Source: Limnohabitans sp. Hippo3
GTDB lineage: Bacteria; Pseudomonadota; Gammaproteobacteria; Burkholderiales; Burkholderiaceae_C
Direction: 5' to 3'
NCBI RefSeq assembly: GCF_003063665.1
Contig: NZ_NESF01000001.1
Span: 496,001 to 560,000, forward strand
Length of the DNA: 64,000 nt
Part shown: piece by piece, positions 32,305 to 41,979 of the stretch
Position numbering within the stretch: the stretch's first letter is position 1
Layout of the letters: each line of letters begins with the position of its first letter
The notes under the pieces: model-generated
The model's database searches: none
The model's input: the letters and a program-made list of their open reading frames with translations, nothing else
Told to the model about the DNA's origin: nothing
Translations under genes and position numbers: made by a program

Positions 32305-33153
32305 TCAAATCCAGGAAATCAACATCATCGCCAAAGGCAATGTCGGCAGCAAGGCGTCCACGCGGTCCAGAACACCGCCATGACCCGGCAGCAGGCCTGA
32401 GCTGTCTTTCATGCCCGCGCTGCGTTTGACCAGCGATTCCACCAAATCGCCCACCACGCTCATGGCAGACATGAACAGCAAAGCGGGTAGGGTCACCCAC
32501 CAGCCTTTGGCCCACAACATGGAATAAAAACTCAGATCGTGCAGGGCCCAACTTCGGTCGACCTCGACCCAAACCCAAGCCACACAGAAGACCCCGAACA
32601 TGCCGCCCAAAGCCCCTTCCCAGCTCTTGCCGGGGCTGATGCTGGCCGCCAGCTTGGTCTTGATCCAACGACCGCCGAGCGCCTTGCCGAAAAAATAAGC
32701 AAAAACATCGGCCGCCCACACCAACACCAAAACCGACAACAGAAAGTTCACGCCCCTTTGGTGGGCTTGTGCCATCGCCACCCAGGCCAGGGCCAACAGC
32801 GCGATACCCCCCAACCAGCGCACAGAGCGCGGCCACATGGCCCAGCCAGCCACCCCGCGTTGAACCATCCAGCTGCCCAGCAAGACCCACCAGGCACCTG
32901 CCATCAGCCACACCCATGGCGGCGTGCGCTGAACCCAGCCCATTTGCACGGCCGCCGCGCAAGCCAGCAAGCAAAGCAAGGCGCCAGACCATGCCCCTGC
33001 AGTGGGCAAGCCGTTGAGTCGCCCCCACTCCCAAGCCCCCGCGGTGATCAGCACCAAGGTCAGCGCCATGAAGGGCCAGGGGTGGGCCGCAAACAAAGCG
33101 GGCAACAGCAAGGCCAGCAAGACCAGGGCGGTGATGACGCGTTGTTTAAGCAC
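32305..33153 (-). CDS. cdsA: Phosphatidate cytidylyltransferase
   Basis: A 282-residue integral membrane enzyme making CDP-diacylglycerol from CTP and phosphatidate. It has about seven hydrophobic helices, and the C-terminal signature runs MSVVGDLVESLVKR, then KDSSGLLPGHGGVLDRVD. The start is the GTG at 33151-33153, placed five bases after TGGAG; the upstream open frame is not supported. Unlike in most relatives, uppS is not between frr and cdsA, and a strong terminator separates cdsA from frr. Confidence 0.95.
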   Translation of the reverse strand: MLKQRVITALVLLALLLPALFAAHPWPFMALTLVLITAGAWEWGRLNGLPTAGAWSGALLCLLACAAAVQMGWVQRTPPWVWLMAGAWWVLLGSWMVQRGVAGWAMWPRSVRWLGGIALLALAWVAMAQAHQRGVNFLLSVLVLVWAADVFAYFFGKALGGRWIKTKLAASISPGKSWEGALGGMFGVFCVAWVWVEVDRSWALHDLSFYSMLWAKGWWVTLPALLFMSAMSVVGDLVESLVKRSAGMKDSSGLLPGHGGVLDRVDALLPTLPLAMMLISWI

Positions 33154-33181
33154 GGGTTCTCCAGAAAAAAGGCCGCCGAAT

Positions 33182-33206
33182 AAAAAAGGCCGCCAATTGG
33201 GCGGCC
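33182..33206 (-). terminator. Rho-independent terminator between frr and cdsA
   Basis: On the minus strand a 7-bp stem GGCCGCC/GGCGGCC (33200-33206 and 33188-33194) with a 5-base loop is followed by TTTTTT. It would end the rpsB-tsf-pyrH-frr transcript before cdsA. The left half with its A-run (AAAAAAGGCCGCC) is repeated exactly at 33165-33177, just before the cdsA start. Confidence 0.8.
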
Positions 33207-33243
33207 CATCAGGCCGTGTGAAGCCACGGCACCCCATTCAAAA

Positions 33244-33804
33244 TCAAACCGCCATGATCTCTTGCTCTTTGGCAGCCACCAACTGATCGATCTCGGTCAT
33301 GCGCTTGTCGGTCAGTTTCTGGATGTCGGCTTCGGCACGCTTTTGATCGTCCTCGGACGCTTCCTTGTCCTTGACCAGTTTCTTCACCGATTCGTTGGCA
33401 TCGCGACGCAGATTGCGGATCGCGATCTTGCCGTTCTCGCCTTCGGTGCGGGCCAGCTTGGTCATTTCCTTGCGGCGCTCTTCGCTCATGGGCGGCATGG
33501 GCACGCGAATCAAATCGCCCATGGAGGCGGGGTTCAGGCCCAGATCGCTTTCGCGGATGGCTTTCTCGATCTTGGCACCCATGCCCTTTTCCCAAGGCTG
33601 CACGCTGATGGTGCGCGCGTCCATCAAGGACACGTTGGCCACTTGCGACAAAGGCACCATGGAGCCGTAGTAATCGACATGGATGGTGTCCAGCAGCGCC
33701 GGATTGGCACGGCCCGTGCGAATCTTGGTCAGGTTGTTTTTGAAAGCCGCAATGGATTGCTCCATTTTGGTTTCGGTTGTTTTTTTGATGTCTGCAATCG
33801 TCAT
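33244..33804 (-). CDS. frr: Ribosome recycling factor
   Basis: A 186-residue factor that, with EF-G, splits post-termination ribosomes. The two long helices and the central domain carry family motifs [21 protein letters not shown] (residues 35-55) and the C-terminal [32 protein letters not shown] precedes the ATG. It follows pyrH by 24 bases in the conserved rpsB-tsf-pyrH-frr operon. Confidence 0.98.
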   Translation of the reverse strand: MTIADIKKTTETKMEQSIAAFKNNLTKIRTGRANPALLDTIHVDYYGSMVPLSQVANVSLMDARTISVQPWEKGMGAKIEKAIRESDLGLNPASMGDLIRVPMPPMSEERRKEMTKLARTEGENGKIAIRNLRRDANESVKKLVKDKEASEDDQKRAEADIQKLTDKRMTEIDQLVAAKEQEIMAV

Positions 33805-33828
33805 GGGGTTCTCCTCGTCAGAACGGTC

Positions 33829-34551
33829 TCAAGCATAAACCAGGGTGCCTTCGTCCTCACCCAGCACCACGCGCTTCAAAGCGCCGTTCTTGATGATCGA
33901 AAACACCTTGATCGGCAGTTTCTGGTCGCGGCACAAGGCAAAAGCCGTGGCGTCCATGATGCCCAGATTGCGCGAAATGGCCTCATCGAAGCTGATCTCG
34001 CTGTAGCGCGTGGCCGAGGGGTCTTTTTTCGGATCGGCAGTGTAAACACCATCGACCTTGGTGGCCTTGAGCACCATCTCGGCTCCGATCTCGGCACCGC
34101 GCAAAGCAGCGGCCGTGTCGGTCGTGAAAAACGGATTGCCCGTACCCGCCGCAAACACCACCACCTTGCCCTCTTCGAGGTACTGCAAGGCCTTGGGGCG
34201 CACATAAGGCTCGACCACCTGGTCGATGCCGATGGCCGACATCACGCGGGCCGTCAGACCGGCCTTGTCCATGGCATCGGCCAGGGCCAGGGAGTTCATC
34301 ACGGTGGCCAACATGCCCATGTAGTCGGCGGTGGCGCGGTCCATGCCGACCGAGCCGCCCGCCACACCCCTGAAGATGTTGCCGCCACCGATCACCACCG
34401 CCACCTGCACACCCAAGCGGGTGACTTCGGCGATTTCTTCGGCCATGCGCACGATGGTGGCGCGGTTGATGCCGAAGGCGTCGTCCCCCATCAGGGCTTC
34501 GCCCGACAGCTTGAGCAAAATGCGCTTATAGGCTGGCTTGGCTGAAGACAT
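33829..34551 (-). CDS. pyrH: Uridylate kinase
   Basis: A 240-residue amino-acid-kinase-fold UMP kinase that makes UDP. It begins [14 protein letters not shown] at residue 9, has [10 protein letters not shown] near 55 and [17 protein letters not shown] near 72, and ends in GTLVYA-type sequence. ATG at 34549-34551 is used; 47 further open codons upstream overlap the tsf 3' end region and are unsupported. Genes on both sides (tsf, frr) are the normal neighbours. Confidence 0.98.
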   Translation of the reverse strand: MSSAKPAYKRILLKLSGEALMGDDAFGINRATIVRMAEEIAEVTRLGVQVAVVIGGGNIFRGVAGGSVGMDRATADYMGMLATVMNSLALADAMDKAGLTARVMSAIGIDQVVEPYVRPKALQYLEEGKVVVFAAGTGNPFFTTDTAAALRGAEIGAEMVLKATKVDGVYTADPKKDPSATRYSEISFDEAISRNLGIMDATAFALCRDQKLPIKVFSIIKNGALKRVVLGEDEGTLVYA

Positions 34552-34612
34552 GACGGGCTCCTTGGGGTTCAATGTGGACGATGTGGGTGGGCAGATCAGC
34601 AGGTGTGTGAAC

Positions 34613-35506
34613 TCAGGCTGCGCCTTGGGCAGCAGCCACTTGCGCGGCCACTTCGGCAGCGAAGTCGTCGACTTTCTTTTCAATGCCTTCACCGACCACG
34701 TACAAGGTGAATGCCTTGACGGTGGTGCCAGCGGCCTTGAGCATCTGCTCGACGGTCTGCTTGTCGTTCTTGACGAAGGACTGGTTGAACAAAGACACTT
34801 CTTTGAGGTACTTTTGCACCGAGCCTTCGACCATCTTGGTGGCGATGTCGGCAGGCTTGCCAGACTCGGCCGCCTTGGCCGCAGCGACCGAGCGCTCTTT
34901 TTCGATCAACTCGGCAGGCACTTCGGCACTGGTCAAAGAGACAGGCTTCATGGCGGCAACGTGCATGGCCACATCTTTGGCAGCAGTTTCGTCGCCTTCG
35001 TACTCGACCAACACGCCGATGCGGGTGCCGTGCAGGTAGTTCGCGATCTTGGCACCACCAGCGGCACGCTTGAAGCGGCGGAAGCTCATGTTTTCGCCGA
35101 TCTTGCCGATCAGGCCCTTGCGCACTTCTTCCAGGGTGGGGCCAAAGCCGTCCTGGCTGTAAGGCAGAGCGCCCAAAGCAGCGATGTCGGCAGGGTTGTG
35201 CTCGGCCACCAGCTTGGCAGCGGCGTTGGCCAAAGCCAGGAAGCTGTCGTTCTTGGTCACGAAGTCGGTTTCGCAGTTGACTTCGATCATGGCGCCTGTG
35301 GTGCCGCTCACGAAGCTGGTCACCACGCCTTCGGCGGTCACACGCGAAGCGGCCTTGCCAGCCTTGGTGCCCAGCTTGACGCGCAGCAACTCTTCGGCTT
35401 TGGCCATGTCGCCTTCGGCTTCGGTCAGGGCTTTTTTGCACTCCATCATGGGAGCGTCGGTTTTTGCGCGCAGTTCAGCGACCATGCTTGCGGTAATTGC
35501 AGCCAT
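34613..35506 (-). CDS. tsf: Elongation factor Ts
   Basis: A 297-residue nucleotide exchange factor for EF-Tu. The N-terminal module [25 protein letters not shown] and the core [11 protein letters not shown] (with the conserved TDF that inserts into EF-Tu) identify it. It lies downstream of rpsB across an attenuator-like hairpin and upstream of pyrH. Confidence 0.98.
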   Translation of the reverse strand: MAAITASMVAELRAKTDAPMMECKKALTEAEGDMAKAEELLRVKLGTKAGKAASRVTAEGVVTSFVSGTTGAMIEVNCETDFVTKNDSFLALANAAAKLVAEHNPADIAALGALPYSQDGFGPTLEEVRKGLIGKIGENMSFRRFKRAAGGAKIANYLHGTRIGVLVEYEGDETAAKDVAMHVAAMKPVSLTSAEVPAELIEKERSVAAAKAAESGKPADIATKMVEGSVQKYLKEVSLFNQSFVKNDKQTVEQMLKAAGTTVKAFTLYVVGEGIEKKVDDFAAEVAAQVAAAQGAA

Positions 35507-35540
35507 TTGATTTCTCCGTATTCAGTCTAAAAGTCAGATT

Positions 35541-35567
35541 AAAAAAAAGGGGCCACAAAGCCCCTTT
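35541..35567 (-). terminator. Hairpin with T-run between rpsB and tsf
   Basis: On the minus strand AAAGGGGC pairs with GCCCCTTT around a six-base loop and the 3' arm runs into a stretch of eight T. It lies between rpsB and tsf. An attenuator or processing site here would make more S2 than EF-Ts; both genes are still expected to be expressed from the same promoter. Confidence 0.7.
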
Positions 35568-35584
35568 CATCGAGTGTTGGGAAC

Positions 35585-36334
35585 TCAGGCAGAAGCGTTG
35601 GCTTCTTCGACGAATTCGTCAGCGCCTTCGGTCACGGCCTTGACCACGTCATTGACCGCATTGGCGCGGCCTTCGATGATCGCGTCGGCGATGCCACGGG
35701 CGTACAAAGCCACGGCCTTGGCCGAGTCGTCGTTACCGGGGATGATGTAGTCGATGCCTTCGGGCGAGTGGTTGGAGTCCACCACACCGATCAATGGAAT
35801 GCCCAGTTTCTTGGCTTCCGAGATGGCGATCTTGTGGTAGCCGACGTCGATCACGAAAATCGCATCAGGCAAAGCCGCCATGTCCTGGATACCGCCGATG
35901 TCTTTTTCGAGCTTTTCCATCTCGCGCTTGAACATCAGCTGTTCTTTTTTGCTCAGGCTGTCGAGGCCGACTTCCTGCTGAGCCTTCATGTCCTTCAGAC
36001 GCTTGATCGAGGTCTTGACGGTTTTGAAGTTGGTCAGCATGCCGCCCAACCAGCGCTGGTCGACGAAAGGCACGCCAGCGCGCTGGGCTTCAGCAGCCAC
36101 CAGCTCACGGGCCTGGCGCTTGGTGCCCACCATCAGGATGGTGCCGCGGTTGGCAGACAGCTGCTTGGCGAACTTGATCGCGTCCTGGAACATCGGCAGC
36201 GATTTTTCCAGGTTGATGATGTGGATTTTGTTGCGGTGGCCGAAGATGAACGGGGCCATCTTGGGGTTCCAGAAGCGGGTTTGGTGACCGAAGTGGACAC
36301 CGGCTTCCAGCATTTCGCGCATGGTAACGGACAT
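35585..36334 (-). CDS. rpsB: 30S ribosomal protein S2
   Basis: A 249-residue S2 with typical [19 protein letters not shown] near the start, [16 protein letters not shown] near residue 90 and the [18 protein letters not shown] / IPGNDDS segments. ATG at 36332-36334 has GGAG upstream; 25 more open codons upstream are non-coding leader. The C-terminus is a short acidic tail. It heads the rpsB-tsf-pyrH-frr operon. Confidence 0.98.
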   Translation of the reverse strand: MSVTMREMLEAGVHFGHQTRFWNPKMAPFIFGHRNKIHIINLEKSLPMFQDAIKFAKQLSANRGTILMVGTKRQARELVAAEAQRAGVPFVDQRWLGGMLTNFKTVKTSIKRLKDMKAQQEVGLDSLSKKEQLMFKREMEKLEKDIGGIQDMAALPDAIFVIDVGYHKIAISEAKKLGIPLIGVVDSNHSPEGIDYIIPGNDDSAKAVALYARGIADAIIEGRANAVNDVVKAVTEGADEFVEEANASA

Positions 36335-36461
36335 GAAAATACTCCAAAGGTTAGGTCTAAAACCCGGTCCACTGATCGCGCACAGCCTGTAAAAGACTGG
36401 GCGCAACACCTTGACGGGACGGGTTCGCGGATGGACTTTGCCGAATTCAGGTCATTGCTCA

Positions 36462-36484
36462 AGTGTCATGTTCGACATGACACT
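36462..36484. promoter_or_regulatory. Perfect 10-bp inverted repeat in the rpsB leader
   Basis: AGTGTCATGT and ACATGACACT form exact inverted arms around TCG. It lies 128 bases before the rpsB ATG and downstream of a -10 box for rpsB, so on the minus strand it would form a 10-bp hairpin with a three-base loop near the 5' end of the mRNA. It might serve S2 autoregulation, or be an operator for the divergent amidase gene. Confidence 0.5.
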
Positions 36485-36519
36485 CACAAGACAGCGCCCG
36501 AGCTCCGCAAAGCCTTAGG

Positions 36520-36525
36520 ATTATA
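36520..36525 (-). promoter_or_regulatory. Candidate -10 box (TATAAT) for rpsB operon
   Basis: TATAAT on the minus strand, 186 bases before the rpsB ATG, in the divergent region between rpsB and the amidase gene. A -35 box at normal spacing is not convincing. Confidence 0.5.
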
Positions 36526-36557
36526 GCATCCTGACCCACCCTAAAGCGCCCTCCCCC

Positions 36558-37913
36558 ATGAAAGCTGACCTGATCGCCACCCGGCAAGCCATCCGGGCTG
36601 GCTCCACCCACCCCCAGGCCGTTGCAGAAGCTTGTTTGGCTGCGGCTCAAAGCACCGCCTGCCAGCATGCCTTCATGCAACTGACCCCCGAGGCACTGCA
36701 ACAAACAGCCCAGCAGCCCCAAGTGGCCCAAAGCCCGCTCGCGGGCCTGGCGGTATCCATCAAAGACCTGTTTGACATTCAAGGGCAGATCACCCAGGCA
36801 GGCTCGGTCGTTCTGAAAAATCAGCCCCCTGCGGCCGCAGATGGTGCAGCCGTGGCACGTTTGCGGGCCGCAGGCGCAGGCCTGATCGGGCGCACGAACA
36901 TGGTTGAGTTTGCCTTTTCGGGCGTGGGCACCAACCCCCACCACGGCACGCCTGCCGCCTGGGACGGTCTTCATGACCAGCCCGTCGGCGCCCCCGGGCA
37001 GCCCCATGTGCCTGGTGGATCCAGCTCGGGCGCTGCCGTATCGGTTGCCACGGGTGCCGCCTTCATCGGTCTGGGCTCGGACACGGGGGGCTCGATCCGG
37101 GTGCCCGCCGCCTTGAACGGCATCGTGGGCTTCAAAAACACCGCCCGCCTGGTGCCCACCACAGGCGCCCTGCCCCTGTCCACCACGCTCGACACCGTGT
37201 GCGCCATGACACGCACGGTGCGCGACGCGATTTTGGCCCACGAAGTGCTCTCGGCCAGGCGCGTTCCGCAAGGGCGGCGTCCTCTCTCTGGCTACCGCCT
37301 GGCGGTCATCAAGAGCCTGATGCAGGACAGCATGGATGCCACGGTCACGCAGGCTTTTGAGCGCAGCCTGAACACATTGAGGGCTTCTGGGGCACGCATC
37401 GACGAGATCGCGCTGACCGAGTTGAACGAGCTGGCCCCCATGATGAGCACGGGCGGCTTCAGCCCGGCCGAGGGTTATGCCTGGCACCGTGCACTGATCG
37501 AGCGCGAAGCCGAACGCTACGACCCGCGCGTCCTGCAACGCTTGATGCGCGGCGCGGGCATGAAAGCCCACGAGTACATCGATTTGGTGCAGGCCCGTCG
37601 GCAATGGATAGGCCGCGTGGAAATGGCACTGGTGGGTTACGACGCCGTGCTCTCGCCCACCACACCCATCACAGGCCCACAAATCAGCGCCGTGGCCCCG
37701 GGTGCCGAGCGCGATGCCGAGTTTTTCCGGGTCAACGGCCTGCTGCTGCGCAACACCAGCGCCGTGAACACGCTCGACGGCTGCGGCATCTCCCTGCCCT
37801 GCCATGCGCCGGACGAGCTGCCCGTGGGCTTGATGGTCTGGCACGCGGCCATGCACGACGACACCATTTTGCAGCTGGCCTCGCTGCTCGAACCCATGCT
37901 GCAACAGCACTGA
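36558..37913 (+). CDS. Amidase signature family protein
   Basis: A 451-residue hydrolase of the amidase-signature family, which cleaves amide bonds using a Ser-cisSer-Lys triad. Lys69 is in VSIKDLFD, the cis-Ser region is GGSSSGAAVSVA (Ser155), and the nucleophile is Ser179 in SDTGGSIRVPAA. It is related to GatA but its location without gatB or gatC, and its length, argue for a stand-alone amidase of unknown substrate. It is divergent from rpsB and followed 4 bases later by nnr, so the two are probably co-transcribed. Confidence 0.88.
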   Translation: MKADLIATRQAIRAGSTHPQAVAEACLAAAQSTACQHAFMQLTPEALQQTAQQPQVAQSPLAGLAVSIKDLFDIQGQITQAGSVVLKNQPPAAADGAAVARLRAAGAGLIGRTNMVEFAFSGVGTNPHHGTPAAWDGLHDQPVGAPGQPHVPGGSSSGAAVSVATGAAFIGLGSDTGGSIRVPAALNGIVGFKNTARLVPTTGALPLSTTLDTVCAMTRTVRDAILAHEVLSARRVPQGRRPLSGYRLAVIKSLMQDSMDATVTQAFERSLNTLRASGARIDEIALTELNELAPMMSTGGFSPAEGYAWHRALIEREAERYDPRVLQRLMRGAGMKAHEYIDLVQARRQWIGRVEMALVGYDAVLSPTTPITGPQISAVAPGAERDAEFFRVNGLLLRNTSAVNTLDGCGISLPCHAPDELPVGLMVWHAAMHDDTILQLASLLEPMLQQH

Positions 37914-37917
37914 AACC

Positions 37918-39408
37918 ATGCACACCCTGAGCCGCTCACACGCCTGGCCCATCCTGGGGCCCGCACAGGTGCGGCAGCTCGAACCTGCGCTGCAAGCCCT
38001 CAGCCCCACGCCTTTGATGCAAAGCGCGGGCCTGGCCTGCGCCCGACTGGCCCTGGCCGTGGCGCCCCATGCCCGGCGCGTTTGGGTCGCGGCTGGCCCG
38101 GGCAACAATGGGGGCGACGGTCTGGAAGCCGCTTTGCACCTGCACCGATGGGGCAAAGAAGTGGTGGTCAGCCTGGTGGCCTCAACCGGACCCAGCCCAA
38201 CCGATGCACAAGCGGCCTTGCAACGGGCGCAACAAGCGGGCGTGCGCATTCAGCCTGACGTACCCAAGGAATGGTTGCAGAAAATGGCTGCAGAAGATTT
38301 GTGCATCGACGCCCTGCTGGGCATCGGTGCCTCACGCCCCTTGAGTGCTGACTTGAAGGCTTGGGTGCTGGCCATGCAGCAGGGCGCAGCTCCGGTGCTG
38401 GCCATCGACGTGCCCACTGGGCTGAACCCGCAATCGGGCCAGTGGCTGGATGGTGAAACCGGCCACACCTTGGCCGTGCGGGCAGACCACACCTTGAGCC
38501 TCATCGCGGTGCAGCCCGGTATGCTCATGGGGCATGGGCGCGATGCCAGTGGCCAAATCTGGCTCGAAAACCTGGGCTACCAAGCCAGCCAGCACCGATT
38601 GCCGCCACTGGCCTGGCTCAATGCCCCCTGCGCAGCAACACCCAAGCCCCACGCCAGCCACAAAGGCAGCCACGGCGATGTGGCCGTGATCGGTGGCGAA
38701 GGCATGGCCCCACACGGCATGGACATGCGCGGCGCAGCCGTTTTGGCGGCCACTGCCGCCTTGCACGCAGGTGCGGGGCGCGTCATCTTGAGCCTGTTGT
38801 CCGGCCACGCCAGCGACAGCGCACCGCCCGATGTGATGCAACGCGAATTCAAGCGCCTGGCGCTGGAAAAACTGCATGTGGTGTGCGGCTGCGGCGGCGG
38901 CACCGCTGTGGAGGCGGTCTTGCCCGAGGTGCTGCAGCGCAGCGCCTGCCTGGTGCTGGACGCCGATGGGCTCAATGCCGTGGCGCAAGACAGCGCACTG
39001 CAAAACGCGCTGCGCCAACGGGGCTCCAAACAACCCACCGTGATCACACCCCACCCGCTGGAGGCTGCCCGGTTGCTGGGTTGCAGCACGGCCCAGGTGC
39101 AAAACAACCGTTTGAAAGCAGCGCAAGAATTGGCCGAGCGCTTCCAATGCAGCGTGGTCCTGAAGGGTTCGGGCACCGTGATCGCCGCGCCTGGACTCAC
39201 GCCGCGCATCAACATCACGGGCAACGGGCGCCTGGCCATCGGCGGCACGGGCGATGTGCTGGCCGGCCTCGTGGGGGCCCGCATGGCGCAAGGCCAAAAC
39301 GCCTTAGATGCCGCCTGCGCAGCGGTGGCCCAACACGGCCAAGTGGCCGACGCCTGGCCACCGGGCGAGGCCCTCACCGCCAGCCGACTGGCTCAGCGCC
39401 TGGTCTGA
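37918..39408 (+). CDS. nnr: Bifunctional NAD(P)H-hydrate epimerase / ADP-dependent NAD(P)HX dehydratase
   Basis: A 496-residue fusion that repairs hydrated NAD(P)H. The N-terminal epimerase domain (about residues 1-215) has the YjeF_N loop GPGNNGGDGLEAAL and IDVPTGLNP. The C-terminal kinase-like dehydratase domain has VVLKGSGTVIAAP and NGRLAIGGTGDVLAGLVGA with the catalytic Asp. Both halves look complete. It follows the amidase gene by 4 bases and converges on rnr. Confidence 0.93.
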   Translation: MHTLSRSHAWPILGPAQVRQLEPALQALSPTPLMQSAGLACARLALAVAPHARRVWVAAGPGNNGGDGLEAALHLHRWGKEVVVSLVASTGPSPTDAQAALQRAQQAGVRIQPDVPKEWLQKMAAEDLCIDALLGIGASRPLSADLKAWVLAMQQGAAPVLAIDVPTGLNPQSGQWLDGETGHTLAVRADHTLSLIAVQPGMLMGHGRDASGQIWLENLGYQASQHRLPPLAWLNAPCAATPKPHASHKGSHGDVAVIGGEGMAPHGMDMRGAAVLAATAALHAGAGRVILSLLSGHASDSAPPDVMQREFKRLALEKLHVVCGCGGGTAVEAVLPEVLQRSACLVLDADGLNAVAQDSALQNALRQRGSKQPTVITPHPLEAARLLGCSTAQVQNNRLKAAQELAERFQCSVVLKGSGTVIAAPGLTPRINITGNGRLAIGGTGDVLAGLVGARMAQGQNALDAACAAVAQHGQVADAWPPGEALTASRLAQRLV

Positions 39409-39443
39409 AGGGCCTCAACACAGAACCTGGTCTGAACCCCGCC

Positions 39444-41720
39444 TCAGCGTCGGGGCTTGGTGGTCCTGGCACCCTTCTTCTTGGCGGCCGCTTTTTTCAC
39501 CGAGGCCTTGAGCGCCTGGATGGGGGAGCGATTGCGTTCGGCATCGGCCAAGCGGCGGTCCTGGGCGCCCCGCTTTTTGTCTCGCCCGCCTTCATTCGGT
39601 GCCAACACGCCTTTGTCGCGCATCGCACGCGGCACCAAATCGTCGCCCGCTGTCACCAGCCGGAAGTCGATCTTGCGCCCGTCCAGGTCCACCCGGCTGA
39701 CCTGCACCTGCACCCGGCTGCCAATGGCGTAGCGGATGCCGGTACGTTCGCCGCGCAACTCCTGGCGCAACTCGTCGAAGCGGAAATACTCACCCCCCAG
39801 CTCGGTGATGTGCACCAGCCCTTCCACATACAAAGTGTCCAGTGTCACGAAGATGCCGAAGCTGGTGGCCGCAGACACCACGCCGCTGTATTCCTCGCCC
39901 AAATGCTCGCGCATGTATTTGCACTTCAGCCAGGCTTCCACATCACGGCTGGCCTCGTCGGCGCGGCGTTCGTTGGCGCTGCAGTGCAGACCCGCGGCCT
40001 CCCAGGCGCGCTGGTCGGCGGCCGACATGCGCACGCGCGGCGCAGACGACTCGGGCGCATCGCCCTTGGCCGCGCGGCTCTTCTCCAGCCGTTTGCTCAG
40101 CTTGGCATGCGCCTCGCCCGGCACAGGCAAGCTGGGCAGCGTGTATTTGCGGTCCAGCAAAATCGCCTTGATGACCCGGTGCACCAGCAAATCCGGGTAG
40201 CGCCGGATCGGGCTGGTGAAGTGGGTGTAGGCCTCATAGGCCAACCCAAAGTGCCCGCTGTTGACCGGGGTGTAGATGGCCTGCTGCATCGAGCGCAGCA
40301 GCATGGTGTGGATCTGCTGCGCGTCCGGGCGGTCCTTGGTCGCGAGCGCAATTTTTTGGAACTCGCTGGTGTGCGGATCGTCGCTGATGCTCATGCCCAG
40401 ACCCAGGGCCTTGAGGTAATTGCGCAGGATGTCTTTTTTCTCGGCCGTGGGGCCTTCATGCACCCGGAACAAGCCGGGGTGCTTGCCCTGCTGGATGAAG
40501 TCGGCGCTGCAGACGTTGGCCGCCAGCATGGCTTCCTCAATCAAACGGTGCGCTTCGTTGCGCACGCGCGGCACGATCTTCTCGATGCGGCCACTTTCAT
40601 CACACACGATTTGCGTTTCGGTGGTTTCAAAGTCTACTGCGCCGCGCACTGCACGCGAGGCCAGCAAGGCACGGTACACGTCCTGCAGGTTCATCAGGTC
40701 GGTCACACGCTCCTTGCGTTTGGCCGCTTCCGGTCCGCGGGTGTTGGCCAAAATGGCCGCGACTTCGGTGTAGGTGAAACGCGCATGGCTGTGCATCACC
40801 GCCGGGTAAAACTGGTAGGCATGCACATCGCCCTTGGCGTTGACCAGCATGTCGCACACCATGCACAAACGGTCCACATCCGGGTTGAGCGAACACAGGC
40901 CGTTGGACAATTTCTCGGGCAGCATGGGGATCACGCGGCGCGGGAAATACACGCTGGTGGCGCGGTCGTAGGCATCGATGTCAATCGCGCTGCCGGTTTG
41001 CACATAGTGGCTCACATCGGCAATGGCGACCAGCAAACGCCAGCCTTTGCCTCGGCCCACTTTGGCCGGTTCGCAATACACCGCGTCGTCAAAGTCGCGC
41101 GCGTCTTCACCGTCGATCGTGACCAAGGGCACGTCGCGCAAATCGACCCGGTCCTTGCGGTCCTTGGCCAGCACCTTGTCAGGCAGGCCTTTGGCCTGCT
41201 CCAGACAGGCCGCAGAAAATTCGTGCGGCACGCTGTATTTGCGCACGGCAATCTCGATCTCCATGCCCGGGTCGTCGATCTCGCCCAGCACTTCTTTCAC
41301 GCGGCCCACCGGTTGCCCGAACAAGGCAGGCGGCTCGGTCAACTCGACCACCACCACCTGGCCCGGCTTGGCCGTGCCCGTGGCCCCTTTGGGGATCATC
41401 ACGTCCTGGCCATAGCGCTTGTCCTCAGGCGCCACCAGCCACAAGCCGCCTTCGTGCAACAAGCGGCCGATGATGGGCTGCTCCGGGCGCTCGACAATCT
41501 CGACGATGCGGCCCTCGGGGCGACCCTTGCGGTCCTGGCGCACGATGCGCACCTTGACGCGGTCCTTGTGCAACACGGCACGCATCTCGTTGGGTGACAA
41601 ATAAATGTCCGACTCGCCGTTGTCACGGATCAAAAATCCGTGGCCATCGCGGTGTCCTTGAACACTTCCTTCAATTTCTTCCAGCAAGCCGCTGGGTGGC
41701 GCTACTTTTTTGATATACAA
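39444..41720 (-). CDS. rnr: Ribonuclease R
   Basis: A 758-residue 3'-5' exoribonuclease that degrades structured RNA. Order of domains: cold-shock-type OB domains from about residue 15, the RNB catalytic domain with the aspartate cluster in TIDGEDARDFDDAVYC (near residue 225), an S1 domain (MREHLGEEYSGVVSAATSFGIFV), and a Lys/Arg-rich tail. The N-terminal HTH region of E. coli RNase R is missing. The start used is a TTG at 41718-41720 next to AAAGGA; it lies only 18 bases from the divergent tRNA-Leu gene, so a later start remains possible. Confidence 0.93.
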   Translation of the reverse strand: MYIKKVAPPSGLLEEIEGSVQGHRDGHGFLIRDNGESDIYLSPNEMRAVLHKDRVKVRIVRQDRKGRPEGRIVEIVERPEQPIIGRLLHEGGLWLVAPEDKRYGQDVMIPKGATGTAKPGQVVVVELTEPPALFGQPVGRVKEVLGEIDDPGMEIEIAVRKYSVPHEFSAACLEQAKGLPDKVLAKDRKDRVDLRDVPLVTIDGEDARDFDDAVYCEPAKVGRGKGWRLLVAIADVSHYVQTGSAIDIDAYDRATSVYFPRRVIPMLPEKLSNGLCSLNPDVDRLCMVCDMLVNAKGDVHAYQFYPAVMHSHARFTYTEVAAILANTRGPEAAKRKERVTDLMNLQDVYRALLASRAVRGAVDFETTETQIVCDESGRIEKIVPRVRNEAHRLIEEAMLAANVCSADFIQQGKHPGLFRVHEGPTAEKKDILRNYLKALGLGMSISDDPHTSEFQKIALATKDRPDAQQIHTMLLRSMQQAIYTPVNSGHFGLAYEAYTHFTSPIRRYPDLLVHRVIKAILLDRKYTLPSLPVPGEAHAKLSKRLEKSRAAKGDAPESSAPRVRMSAADQRAWEAAGLHCSANERRADEASRDVEAWLKCKYMREHLGEEYSGVVSAATSFGIFVTLDTLYVEGLVHITELGGEYFRFDELRQELRGERTGIRYAIGSRVQVQVSRVDLDGRKIDFRLVTAGDDLVPRAMRDKGVLAPNEGGRDKKRGAQDRRLADAERNRSPIQALKASVKKAAAKKKGARTTKPRR

Positions 41721-41738
41721 TCCTTTTATTCCTGAGGC

Positions 41739-41823
<85 letters not shown>

Positions 41824-41857
41824 ATCTTATCGAATCAGATAAGTTCAAAACACAACA

Positions 41858-41887
41858 AGCCGTTGATTTCTGATCAACGGCTTTTTT
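41858..41887 (+). terminator. Rho-independent terminator after tRNA-Leu
   Basis: A 10-bp perfect stem AGCCGTTGAT/ATCAACGGCT (41858-41867, 41873-41882) with a 5-base loop, followed by TTTTT, 34 bases after the tRNA. On the opposite strand there is no T-run, so it would not stop rimO transcripts well. Confidence 0.9.
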
Positions 41888-41979
41888 GTTGCTTGAAACA
41901 CTTGTCTCGGCACTCGAACCGTGCAACGCATGGCGCACGCGGACCGCCCGAAGGCTGGCCAGCGATGCACCGCAGCGCA

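Noticed and set aside
36335..36409. 25-codon N-terminal extension of rpsB, and similar ones for rpsR, greA, pyrH, glmM and phaR
   Set aside because: Ribosome binding sites and family starts place the start codon downstream in each case.
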